Below are positions 12,966 to 25,100 of a stretch of 64,000 nt of DNA, one piece after another. Position numbers and translations under genes: made by a program. The notes beneath the pieces were generated by a model, which saw only the letters and a program-made list of their open reading frames with translations, ran no database searches and was not told where the DNA came from. Numbering within the stretch: position 1 is the first letter of the stretch; each line of letters begins with the position of its first letter. The stretch is from Xanthostigma xanthostigma (lineage: Eukaryota; Arthropoda; Insecta; Raphidioptera; Raphidiidae), in contig OY754472.1 in the NCBI GenBank assembly GCA_963575645.1, positions 26,785,401 to 26,849,400 on the forward strand, in the 5' to 3' direction.

Positions 12966-14963
12966 TTATACAAATAATAATTCTGCATCTTCTTGTCGCT
13001 CACAGAGCGTTTCTTGACAATCTTGTTCATCAGTTGTTCCCAGACTTTTGTAAAAAGATAGCATATCTATATTCACCCAATCTTCACCATAATGTTTAGT
13101 AAGAAGATTTCTTATGTCTTTTAGTTTACTCTCGCTAACAGAATTCTTTTTTTCTATTTCAGTTGGCTGAATTAATTTCATGCCTCTTCGATAAATTGTT
13201 TTTGGAACACCCAAATCATTTTTATAATTTGGCTCGCCGCGAATCAAAATACCAGATTTTCCTTTTGTTAGAATAAACCTTTTCGTGGATTGAAACTGAA
13301 AATGCCATTGACTTGGTAATTTCAAACACCTTTTACACTCCGATTTCCAGTCAAATACTTTCACATTTTCCCCTAATTTCAAAACTGTTGAATGATTTCC
13401 AATTATATTTTCATAAGTTTGCGGCTCAACAATAACTTCCATTTTACGTAAATCTTTCTCAATTGTCCCGAACACTCTATCGGGTGGAATGTATGAATGT
13501 CCAGTCACTGGAAATATAAGTTCAATTTTTTTTATGTTCTTAGGAGCTTCTGATAAAAACCATTTCATACACATCGCTATTACTGTAGAATTTTTATTCT
13601 GGCCTCCACAGCCATCGGCCACTAATCGTATTGTTTCTATATTTTTATCAAAATTTATATTGTGCGAAAGTTGGTGGTATACCGCACTGGCAATTTGATT
13701 TGACCCCTTGACCATTTCGTTTTCCGTCCAGCAATAACTGGTTACATTATTTTTATTCAATTTGACTTTTGAATGGCCCACCACTATGCAGAAATTGTAA
13801 AAATTTACTTGCCTAGAAAAATATGCAGACTGGTCAGGTAATTTGGGTAGAGGCATATTTTTCTGGCAATCATAGGACATAATAAGAATGTCTGGTCGAT
13901 CTTCTTGCAGAAAACTGAAAAAGGCTTTTGCTCTTAATTTACGGATTCTTTTTTTTATTATTATTGAACTTTTTACGTCAGCATTTTTTTCGGATCTAAT
14001 TTGTTGACCCAAACTCAAACAAGTTGAGCACAGATCTGATTGAGGTGAACCAAATCCAATATTGTAATTTCTTAAAAAAATATTTCGAAAAAACCAGTGG
14101 GTCACTTTCTTGTCGGTAGTATTATTAAACATTCTCCACATTTTGGTTAAATTGAGATCTGATGATAAATACTGCCGGTATTTATTTTATTACGACAGTA
14201 ATGTTTTTCAGAAGTTTGAAATGACTCAATAAAGCGTTTAACTTCTTCTTTTTGTGTAGCACTTTTTTTGCTTCTTCGATCGCCCCCTCTATTTTCTTTA
14301 GGAGTTTGACCATCAGAATGAAATCTTCTTAAAATTCCTTGCACTCGAGTTTTATTTATTCTTAATATATTTAAAAATGCGTTTCTGCACACTTTATAGG
14401 ATATGGAAAACTTAAAGTCAAAGACATAATAACTAATAGAAATGCTCTTCTTCTTTGGTCCATTGTTACTTTTACGGATGCCGTTATCCGTATTTTAATA
14501 TAAAATTATCTTGTGCCGTTTTTGTTTTGTTTCGGTAGAAAGCTCTGTGGAAGTCAAGGATGGTTTTTGATTTTATTGATTTACATTGGAAACGCTTATT
14601 CTGATGACATTTTGGCATTTTAGGTAAGTTTTTTGCTTCGTAACTGCAACAAATTATTAACAATCTATTAGTATAATACCCAAAATGCAATTATTATAGT
14701 AGCTAAGTTTTCAGAATCAGAAAAATGTAAATGCATAAATTAGTACAGCAAGTTGAATAGACTACAAGCGCTTCTAGCATTTGTTAAAAAATAGCCTTAT
14801 GTGTAGAGAATATAACTACGCCACTGCAAAAACTGTCATTGGAAGTTTTACAAAACTTGACTTACCGTTTTCTTTTCTGAATATTTTTCTTCCATTGGCT
14901 GGGATCTGCTGTAACTTTCCTGGCGTGTTGCCGGGTTGTTTGTGTAACATAATTTGTTTCCAT
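12966..14963 (-). pseudogene. Transposase of transposon 1 (two frame breaks)
   Basis: Proposed structure: start ATG at 14963-14961; exon 1 14866-14963, ending aaaacg before GTAAGT; intron 14644-14865, ending ttgcag; exon 2 14643-12966. The splice joins an RK-rich segment (PSQWKKNIQKRKR) in frame to YEAKNLPKMPKCHQNKR. About 590 codons in total. The N-terminal half is basic, with an HTH-like stretch (VCRNAFLNILRINKTRV). The 391-residue C-terminal part has DLCSTC (C38, C41), SYDCQKN (D91), ADGCGGQNKN (D177) and DRVFGTIEK (D221, E228); D91/D177/E228 are candidate DDE catalytic residues by inference. Frame breaks lie near 14487 (stop TAA at 14484-14486, coding resumes one base shifted at ...TDNGIRKSNNG) and near 14187. 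Together they restore the first frame. The breaks may be decay or assembly indels. Confidence 0.8.
14644..14865 (-). other. Predicted intron of transposase 1 (222 nt)
   Basis: On the minus strand the donor is aaacg|gtaagt and the acceptor tttgttgcag|ttacgaag. Splicing removes the stop that follows KRKR and continues in frame into the next coding segment (phase 2). The good donor consensus and kept frame support it; there is no transcript evidence. Confidence 0.7.
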
Positions 14964-15261
14964 TTCAGTTATATAAAAATAATTAAACACTTTTAAAACC
15001 TTAAAACCGCACGAGAACAAACAAGTGAACACAAGCTTGGCCATATTGAATTTAACAGATACTACCTTCTGATTGGTCAAGAAGTCAAAAGACATGTTTT
15101 GTAACAAATTCTTTGTAACAAATGGCAAGTTTTGAATATTGATATTTGAATTAATATTTCTCGTGTCAGGTGGCCGATTTTGAACCGAAACATAATATTA
15201 AATAAAACAGTTTTAGTAGAAGTATCGATTGGTGTATATAACTCCATATTGACCAAAATGT
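14964..15261 (-). promoter_or_regulatory. Upstream region of transposase 1
   Basis: Region between the proposed start codon and the right inverted repeat. On the minus strand it has a CCAAT pentamer at 15073-15077 (gaccaatcag). No convincing TATA box was picked. The open frame continuing upstream of the METNYV start (to 15128) is hydrophobic and unlike the basic protein that follows, so it was not included. Confidence 0.35.
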
Positions 15262-15289
15262 CTAAAGGCAGGTTTTGAAACTGGGGTTC
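15262..15289 (-). repeat. Right terminal inverted repeat of transposon 1
   Basis: Reverse complement of 11670-11697, ending aaactggggttc. It lies upstream of the transposase gene, so this is the promoter-side end. Confidence 0.92.
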
Positions 15290-15290
15290 T

Positions 15291-15294
15291 CATG
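15291..15294. repeat. Target-site duplication CATG, right
   Basis: Right copy; the monomer resumes as catgtaaaaactgcttg exactly where the left side stopped. Confidence 0.85.
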
Positions 15295-16495
15295 TAAAAA
15301 CTGCTTGTCTGTGTTTAAATAATGGTTAATATGCAGTTTGCATTTTCTTATTAGAGAATGATCTAAACCTGAATGTTATAGTGTAAATAGACTTACCTTC
15401 ATGAAATAAAGCAATTTTGCCTATAAGGACTCATTTGCCCCTAATTGTCATAAAGCATGTAAAAACTGCTTGTATGCGTTAAAATAATGGTTAATATGCA
15501 GTTTGCATTTTCTTATGAGAGAATGATCCAAACCTAAATGTTATAGTGTAAATAGACTTACCTTTGTAAAATAAAGCAATTTTGCCTATAAGGACTCATT
15601 TGCACGCAAATGTCGTGAAGCAGGTAAAAACTGCTTGTCTGCGTTAAAATAATGGTTAATATGCAGTTTGCATTTTCTTATGAGAGAATGATCCAAACCT
15701 GAATGTTATAGTGAAAGTAGACTTACCTTTGTGAAATAAAACAATTTTGCCTTTAAGGACTTATTTGCACCTAATTGTCGTAAACCATGTAAAAACCGCT
15801 TGTCTGCGTGAAAATGATAGTCAATATTCAAGTTTGCATTTTTTTATGAGAGAATGATCTAAACCTGAATGTTATAGTGTAAATAGACTTACCCTCATGA
15901 AATAAAGCAATTTTGCCTATAAGGACTCATTTGCACCTAATTGTCATAAAGCATGTAAAAACTGCTTGTATTCGTTTAAATAATGGTTAATATGCAGTTT
16001 GCATTTTCTTATGAGAGAATGATCCAAACCTGAATGATATAGTGTAAATAGACTTACCTTCATGAAATAAAGCAATTTTGCCTATAAGGACTCATTTGCC
16101 CCTAATTATCATAAAGCATGTAAAAACTGCTTGTATGCGTTAAAATAATGGTTAATATGCAGTTTGCATTTTCTTATGAGAGAATGATCCAAACCTGAAT
16201 GTTATAGTCTAAATAGACTTACCTTTGTAAAATAAAGCAATTTTGCCTATAAGGACTCATTTGCACGCAATTGTCGTGAAGCATGTAAAAACTGCTTGTC
16301 TGCGTTAAAATGATAGTAAATATGCAGTTTGCATTTTCTTATGAGAGAATGATCCAAACCTGAATGATATAGTGTAAATAGACTAACCCTCATGAAATAA
16401 AGCAATTTTGCCTATCAGGACTCATTTGCACCTAATTGTCATAAAGCTTGTAAAAACTGCTTGTATGCGTTAAAATAATGGTTAATATGCAGTTT

Positions 16496-17155
16496 GCATT
16501 TTCTTATGAGATAATGATCCAAACCTAAAAGATATAGTGTAAATAGACTAACCCTCATGAAATAAAGCAATTTTGCCTATAAGGACTCATTTGCACCTAA
16601 TTGTCATAAAGCTTGTAAAAACTGCTTGTCTGCGTTAAAAAAATGGTTAAAATGCAGTTTGCATTTTCTTATGAGAGAATGATCCAAACCTGAATGTTAT
16701 AGTGTAATTAGACTTACCCTCATGAAATAAAGCAATTTTGCCGATAAGGACTCATTTGCACCTAATTGTCGTAAAGCATGTAAAAACTGCTTGTCTGCTT
16801 TAAAATAATGGTTAATATGCAGTTTGCATTTTCTTATGAGAGAATGATCCAAACCTGAATGTTATAGTGTAAATAGACTTAACTTCATGAAATAAAGCAA
16901 TTTTGCCTATAAGGACTCATTTGCCCCTAATTGTCATAAAGCATGTAAAAACTGCTTGTATGCGTTAAAATAATGGCTAATATGCAGTTTGCATTTTCTT
17001 ATGAGAGAATGATCCAAACCTGAATGTTATAGTCTAAATAGACTTACCTTTGTAAAATAAAGCAATTTTGCCTATAAGGACTCATTTGCACGCAATTGTC
17101 GTGAAGCATGTAAAAACTGCTTGTCTGCGTGAAAATGATAGAAAATATGCAGTTT
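16496..17155 (+). repeat. Four monomers matching the window start
   Basis: Positions 16496-17155 match 1-660 in variant order (tgagataatg/aaaagatatag, then gtgtaattagac/gccgataagg/ctgctttaaaa, then acttaacttcatg, then ctttgta with gatagaaaat/gtttccatt). A similar tgagataatg monomer lies near 8917. Confidence 0.75.
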
Positions 17156-20100
17156 CCATTTTCTTATGAGAGAATGATCCAAACCTGAATGTTATAGTGT
17201 AAATAGACTTACCCTCATGAAATAAAGCAATTTTGCCTTTAAAGGCTTATTTGCACCTAATTGTCGTAAAGCATGTAAAAACTGCTTGTCTGCGTTTAAA
17301 TAATGGTTAATATTCAGTTTGCATTTTCTTATGAGAGAATGATCCAAACCTGAATGTTATAGTGTAAATAGACTTACCTTCATGAAATAAAGCAATTTTG
17401 CCTATAAGGACTCATTTGCCCCTAATTGTCATAAAGCATGTAAAAACTGCTTGTATGCGTTAAAATAATGGTTAATATGCAGTTTGCATTTTCTTATGAG
17501 AGAATGATCCAAACCTGAATGGTATAGTGTAAATAGACTTACCCTCATGAAATAATGCAATTTTGTCTATAAGGACTTATTTGCACCTAATTGTCGTAAA
17601 CCATGTAAAAACTGCTTGTCTGCGTGAAAATGATAGTCAATATTCAGTTTGCATTTTCTTATGAGAGAATGATCCAAACCTGAATATTATAGTGTAAATA
17701 GACTTACCCTCATGAAATAAAGCAATTTTGCCTATAAGGACTCATTTGCCCCTAATTGTCATAAAGCATGTAAAAACTGCTTGTATGCGTTAAAATAATG
17801 GTTAATATGCAGTTTGCATTTTCTTATGAGAGAATGATCCAAACCTGAATGTTATAGTCTAAATAGACTTACCTTTGTAAAATAAAGCAATTTTGCCTAT
17901 AAGGACTCATTTGCACGCAATTGTCGTGAAGCATGTAAAAACTGCTTGTCTGCGTTAAAATAATGGTTAATATGCAGTTTGCATTTTCTTATGAGAGAAT
18001 AATCCAAACCTGAATAATATAGTGTAAATAGACTAACCTTCATGAAATAAAGCAATTTTGCCTATAAGGACTCATTTGCACCTAATTGTCATAAAGCTTG
18101 CAAAAACTGCTTGTATGCGTTAAAATAATAGTAAATAGGCAGTTTGCATTTTCTTATGAGAGAATGATCCAAACCTAATTGTTATAGTGTAAATAGACTA
18201 ACCCTCATGAAATAAAGCAATTTTGCCTATAAGGACTCATTTGCCCCTAATTGTCATAAAGCATGTAAAACTGCTTTTATGCGTTAAAATGATAGTAAAT
18301 ATGCAGTTTGCATTTTCTTATGAGAGAATGATCCAAACCTAAATGTTATAGTGTAAATAGACTAACCCTCATGAAATAAAGCAATTTTGCCTATAAGGAC
18401 TCATTTGCACCTAATTGTCATAAAGCTTGTAAAAACTGTTTGTATGCGTTAAAATAATAGTTAATATGCAGTTTGCATTTTCTTATGAGAGAATGATCCA
18501 AACCTGAATGTTACAGTGTAAATAGACTAACCCTCATGAAATAAAGCAATTTTGCCTATCAGGACTTATTTGCACCTAATTGTCATAAAGCTTGTAAAAA
18601 CTGCTTGTCTGCGTGAAAATGATAGAAAACATGCAGTTTCCATTTTCTTATGAGAGAATGATCCAAACCTGAATGTTATAGTGTAAATAGACTTACCCTC
18701 ATGAAATAAAGCAATTTTGCCTATAAAGACTTATTTGCACCTAATTGTCGTAAAGCATGTAAAAACTGCTTGTCTGCGTTTAAATAATTGTTAATATGCA
18801 GTTTGCATTTTCTTATTAGAGCATGATCCAAACCTGAATGTTATAGTGTAAATAGACTTACCCTCATGAAATAATGCAATTTTGCCAAAAAGGACTCATT
18901 TGCACCTAATTGTCATAAAGCTTGTAAAAACTGCTTGTATGCGTTAAAATAATAGTTAATATGCAGTTTGCCTTTTCTTATGAGAGAATGATCCAAACCT
19001 GAATGTTATAGTTTAAGTAAACTTACCTTTGTAAAATAAAGCAATTTTGCCTATAAGGACTCATTTGCCCCTAATTGTCATAAAGCATATAAAAACTGCT
19101 TGTATGCGTTAAAATAATGGTTAATATGCAGTTTGCATTTTCTTATGAGAGAATGATCCAAACCTGAATGTTATAGTGTAAATAGACTTACCTTTGTAAA
19201 ATAAAGCAATTTTGCCTATAAGGACTCATTTGCACGCAATTGTCGTGAAGCATGTAAAAACTGCTTGTCTGCGTGAAAATGATAGAAAATATGCAGTTTC
19301 CATTTTCTTATGAGAGAATGATCCAAACCTGAATGTTATAGTGTAAATAGACTTACCCTCATGAAATAAAGCAATTTTGCCTATAAAGACTTATTTGCAC
19401 CTAATTGTCGTAAAGCATGTAAAAACTGCTTGTCTGCGTTTAAATAATGGTTAATATGCAGTTTGCATTTTCTTATTAGAGAATGATCCAAACCTGAATG
19501 TTAAAGTGTAAATAGACTTACCTTCTTGAAATAAAGCAATTTTGCCTATAAGGACTCATTTGCCCCTAATTGTCATAAAGCATGTAAACACTGCTTGTAT
19601 GCGTTAAAATAATGGTTAATATGCAGTTTGCATTTTCTTATGAGAGAATGATCCAAACCTGATTGTTATAGTGTAAATAGACTTACCCTCATGAAATAAT
19701 GCAATTTTGCCTATAAGGACTTAATTGCACCTAATTGTCGTAAACTATGTAAAAACTGCTTGTCTGCGTGAAAATGATAGTCAATATTCAGTTTGCATTT
19801 TCTTATGAGAGAATGATCCAAACCTGAATGTTATAGTGTAAACAGACTTACCCTCATGAAATAAAGCAATTTTGCCTATAAGGACTCATTTGCCCCTAAT
19901 TGTCATAAAGCATGTAAACACTGCTTGTAGGCGTTAAAATAATGGTTAATATGCAGTTTGCATTTTCTTATGAGAGAATGATCCAAACCTGAATTATATA
20001 GTGTAAATAGACTAACCTTCATGAAATAAAGCAATTTTGACTATAAGGACTCATTTGCCCCTAATTGTCATAAAGCATGTAAACACTGCTTGTAGGCGTT

Positions 20101-22143
20101 AAAATAATGGTTAATATGCAGTTTGCATTTTCTTATGAGAGAATGATCCAAACCTGAATGTTATAGTATAAGTAAACTTACCTTTGTGAAATAAAGCAAT
20201 TTTGCCTATAAGGACTCATTTGCACCTAATTGTCGTAAAGCATGTAAAAACTGCTTTTCTGCGTTAAAATAATGGTTAATATGCAGTTTGCATTTTCTTA
20301 TGAGAGAATAATCCAAACCTGAATTATATAGTGTAAATAGACTAACCTTCATTAAATAAAGCAATTTTGCCTATAAGGACTCATTTGCCCCTAATTGTCA
20401 TAAAGCATGTAAAAACTGCTTGTATGCGTTAAAATAATGGTTAATATGCAGTTTGCATTTTCTTATGAGAGAATGATCCAAACCTGAATGTTATAGTGTA
20501 AATAGACTTACCTTTGTAAAATAAAGCAATTTTGCCTATAAGGACTCATTTGCACGCAAATGTCGTGAAGCATGTAAAAACTGCTTGTCTGCGTGAAAAT
20601 GATAGAAAATATGCAGTTTCCATTTTCTTATGAGAGAATGATCCAAACCTAAATGTTATAGTGTAAATAGACTTACCCTCATGAAATAAAGCAATTTTGC
20701 CTATAAAGGCTTATTTGCACCTAATTGTCGTAAAGCATGTAAAAACTGCTTGACTGCGTTAAAATAATGGTTAATATGCAGTTTGCATTTTCTTATGAGA
20801 GAATAATCCAAACCTGAATGTTATAGTGTAAATAGACTAACCCTCATGAAATAAAGCAATTTTGCCTATAAGGACTCATTTGCCCCTAATTGTCATAAAG
20901 CATGTAAAAACTGCTTGTATGCGTTAAAATAATGGTTAATATGCAGTTTGCATTTTTTTATGAGAGAATGATCTAAACCTGAATGTTATAGTGTAAATAG
21001 ACTTACCCTCATGAAATAAAGCAATTTTGCCTATAAGGACTCATTTGCACCTAATTGTCATAAAGCATGTAAAAACTGCTTGTATGCGTTTAAATAATGG
21101 TTAATATGCAGTTTGCATTTTCTTATGAGAGAATGATCCAAACCTGAATGATATAGTGTAAATAGACTTACCTTCATGAAATAAAGCAATTTTGCCTATA
21201 AGGACTCATTTGCCCCCAAATTGTCATAAAGCATGTAAAAACTGCTTGTATGCGTTAAAATAATGGTTGATATGCAGTTTGCATTTTCTTATGAGAGAAT
21301 GATCCAAACCTGAATGTTATAGTCTAAATAGACTTACCGTTGTAAAATAAAGCAATTTTGCCTATAAGGACTCATTTGCACGCAATTGTCGTGAAGCATG
21401 TAAAAACTGCTTGTCTGCGTTATGATAGTAAATATGCAATTTGCATTTTCTTATGAGAGAATGATCCAAACCTGAATGTTATAGTGTAAATAGACTAACC
21501 CTCATGAAATAAAGCAATTTTGCCTATCAGGACTCATTTGCACCTAATTGTCATAAAGCTTGTAAAAACTGCTTGTCTGCTATAAAATAATGGTTAATAT
21601 GCAGTTTGCATTTTCTTATGAGAGAATGATCCAAACCGGAATGTTATAGTGTAAATAGACTTAACTTCATGAAATAAAGCAATTTTGCCTATAAGGACTC
21701 ATTTGCCCCTAATTGTCATAAAGCATGTAAAAACTGCTTGTATGCGTTAAAATAATGGCTAATATGCAGTTTGCATTTTCTTATGAGAGAATGATCCAAA
21801 CCTGAATGTTATAGTGTAAATAGACTTACCTTTGTAAAATAAAGCAATTTTGCCTATAAGGACTCATTTGCACGCAATTGTCGTGAAGCATGTAAAAACT
21901 GCTTGTCTGCGTGAAAATGATAGAAAATATGCAGTTTCCATTTTCTTATGAGAGAATGATCCAAACCTGAATGTTATAGTGTAAATAGACTTACCCTCAT
22001 GAAATAAAGCAATTTTGCCTTTAAAGGCTTATTTGCACCTAATTGTCGTAAAGCATGTAAAAACTGCTTGTCTGCGTTTAAATAATGGTTAATATTCAGT
22101 TTGTATTTTCTTATGAGAGAATGATCCAAACCTGAATATTATA

Positions 22144-25100
22144 GTGTAAATAGACTTACCCTCATGAAATAAAGCAATTTTGCCTATAAGGACTCGTTTG
22201 CCCCTAATTGTCATAAAGCATGTAAAAACTGCTTGTATGCGTTAAAATAATGGTTAATATGCAGTTTGCATTTTCTTATGAGAGAATGATCCAAACCTGA
22301 ATGTTATAGTCTAAATAGACTTACCTTTGTAAAATAAAGCAATTTTGCCTATAAGGACTCATTTGCACGCAATTGTCGTGAAGCATGTAAAAACTGCTTG
22401 TCTGCGTTAAAATAATGGTTAATATGCAGTTTGCATTTTCTTATGAGAGAATAATCCAAACCTGAATAATATAGTGTAAATAGACTAACCTTCATGAAAT
22501 AAAGCAATTTTGCCTATAAGGACTCATTTGCACCTAATTGTCATAAAGCTTGTAAAAACTGCTTGTATGCGTTAAAATAATGGTTAATATGCAGTTTGCA
22601 TTTTCTTATGAGAGAATAATCCAAACCTGAATTATATAGTGTAAATAGACTTAACTTCATAAAATAAAGCAATTTTGCCTATAAAGACTCATTTGCCCCT
22701 CATTGTCATAAAGCATGTAAAAACTGCTTGTATGCGTTAAAATAATGGTTAATATGCAGTTTGCATTTTCTTATGAGAGAATGATCCAAACCTGAATGTT
22801 ATAGTTTAAGTAAACTTACCTTTGTAAAATAAAGCAATTTTGCCTATAAGGACTCATTTGCACCTAATTGTAAAGCATGTAAAAACTGCTTCTCTGCGTT
22901 AAAATAATGGTTAATATGCAGTTTGCATTTTCTTATGAGAGAATGATCCAAACCTGAATGTTATAGTGCAAATAGACTTACCTTTGTAAAATAAAGCAAT
23001 TTTGCCTATAAGGACTCATTTGCACGCAATTGTCGTGAAGCATGTAAAAACTGCTTGTCTGCGTTAAAATAATGGTTAATATGCAGTTTGCATTTTCATA
23101 TGAGAGAATGATCCAAACCTGAATGTTATAGTCTAAATAGACTTACCTTTGTAAAATAAAGCAATTTTGCCTATAAGGACTCATTTGCACGCAATTGTCG
23201 TGAAGCATGTAAAAACTGCTTGTCTGCGTTAAAATGATAGTAAATATGCAGTTTGCATTTTCTTATGAGAGAATGATCCAAACCTGAATGTTATAGTTTA
23301 AATAGACTAACCCTCATGAAATAAAGCAATTTTGCCTATCAGGACTCATTTGCACCTAATTGTCATAAAGCTTGTAAAAACTGCTTGTATGCGTTAAAAT
23401 AATGGTTAATATGCAGTTTGCATTTTCTTATGAGATAATGATCCAAACCTAAAAAATATAGTGTAAATAAACTAACCCTCATGAAATAAAGCAATTTTGC
23501 CTATAAGGACTCATTTGCACCTAATTGTCATAAAGCTTGTAAAAACTGCTTGTCTGCGTTAAAATAATGGTTAAAATGCAGTTTGCATTTTCTTATGAGA
23601 GAATGATCCAAACCTGAATGTTATAGTGTAATTAGACTTACCCTCATGAAATAAAGCAATTTTGCCGATAAGGACTCATTTGCACCTGATTGTCGTAAAG
23701 CATGTAAAAACTGCTTGTCTGCTTCAAAATAATGGTTAATATGCAGTTTGCATTTTCTTATGAGAGAATGATCCAAACCTGAATGTTATAGTGTAAATAG
23801 ACTTAACTTCATGAAATGAAGCAATTTTGCCTATAAGGACTCATTTGCCCTTAATTGTCATAAAGCATGTAAAAACTGCTTGTATGCGTTAAAATAATGG
23901 CTAATATGCAGTTTGCATTTTCTTATGAGAGAATGATCCAAACCTGAATGTTATAGTGTAAATAGACTTACCTTTGTAAAATAAAGCAATTTTGCCTATA
24001 AGGACTCATTTGCACGCAATTGTCGTGAAGCATGTAAAAACTGCTTGTCTGCGTGAAAATGATAGAAAATATGCAGTTTCCATTTTCTTATGAGAGAATG
24101 ATCCAAACCTGAATGTTATAGTGTAAATAGACTTACCCTCATGAAATAAAGCAATTTTGCCTTTAAAGGCTTATTTGCACCTAATTGTCATAAAGCTTGT
24201 AAAAACTGCTTGTCTGCGTTAAAATAATGGTTAATATGCAGTTTGCATTTTCTTATGAGATAATGATCCAAACCTAAAAAATATAGTGTAAATAAACTAA
24301 CCCTCATGAAATAAAGCAATTTTGCCTATAAGGACTCATTTGCACCTAATTGTCATAAAGCTTGTAAAAACTGCTTGTCTGCGTTAAAATAATGGTTAAA
24401 ATGCAGTTTGCATTTTCTTATGAGAGAATGATCCAAACCTGAATGTTATAGTGTAATTAGACTTACCCTCATGAAATAAAGCAATTTTGCCGATAAGGAC
24501 TCATTTGCACCTGATTGTCGTAAAGCATGTAAAAACTGCTTGTCTGCTTCAAAATAATGGTTAATATGCAGTTTGCATTTTCTTATGAGAGAATGATCCA
24601 AACCTGAATGTTATAGTGTAAATAGACTTAACTTCATGAAATGAAGCAATTTTGCCTATAAGGACTCATTTGCCCTTAATTGTCATAAAGCATGTAAAAA
24701 CTGCTTGTATGCGTTAAAATAATGGCTAATATGCAGTTTGCATTTTCTTATGAGAGAATGATCCAAACCTGAATGTTATAGTGTAAATAGACTTACCTTT
24801 GTAAAATAAAGCAATTTTGCCTATAAGGACTCATTTGCACGCAATTGTCGTGAAGCATGTAAAAACTGCTTGTCTGCGTGAAAATGATAGAAAATATGCA
24901 GTTTCCATTTTCTTATGAGAGAATGATCCAAACCTGAATGTTATAGTGTAAATAGACTTACCCTCATGAAATAAAGCAATTTTGCCTTTAAAGGCTTATT
25001 TGCACCTAATTGTCATAAAGCTTGTAAAAACTGCTTGTCTACGTTAAAATAATGGTTAAAATGCAGTTTGCATTTTCTTATGAGAGAATGATCCAAACCT

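Larger units (their letters stand above)
11668..15290 (-). mobile_element. DNA transposon 1, autonomous-type but broken
   Basis: A 3623-bp element sits within a satellite monomer. The ends are inverted repeats beginning (a)gaaccccagtttcaaaac, 28 bp perfect, flanked by a 4-bp duplication CATG (11664-11667 and 15291-15294). Removing the element and one CATG restores an ordinary monomer. It carries one minus-strand transposase gene with an intron and two frame breaks, a 3' region with 142-bp direct repeats, and a large hairpin. The protein resembles an uncharacterised transposase-like family common in insect genomes (DUF7869-like, by memory of the motif pattern). A 4-bp duplication would fit the Sola superfamily, but that assignment is a guess. 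Since the gene is broken, this copy is probably immobile without help. Confidence 0.9.

Noticed and set aside
13489-13698. Plus-strand frame within transposase 1
   Set aside because: Antisense shadow of the conserved minus-strand transposase.
14484-14500. Programmed frameshift in transposase 1
   Set aside because: No clear slippery site or downstream structure; two opposite breaks 300 bp apart fit indels better.
14781-14996. Plus-strand frame over exon 1 and the intron
   Set aside because: Antisense to the proposed exon 1; no support.
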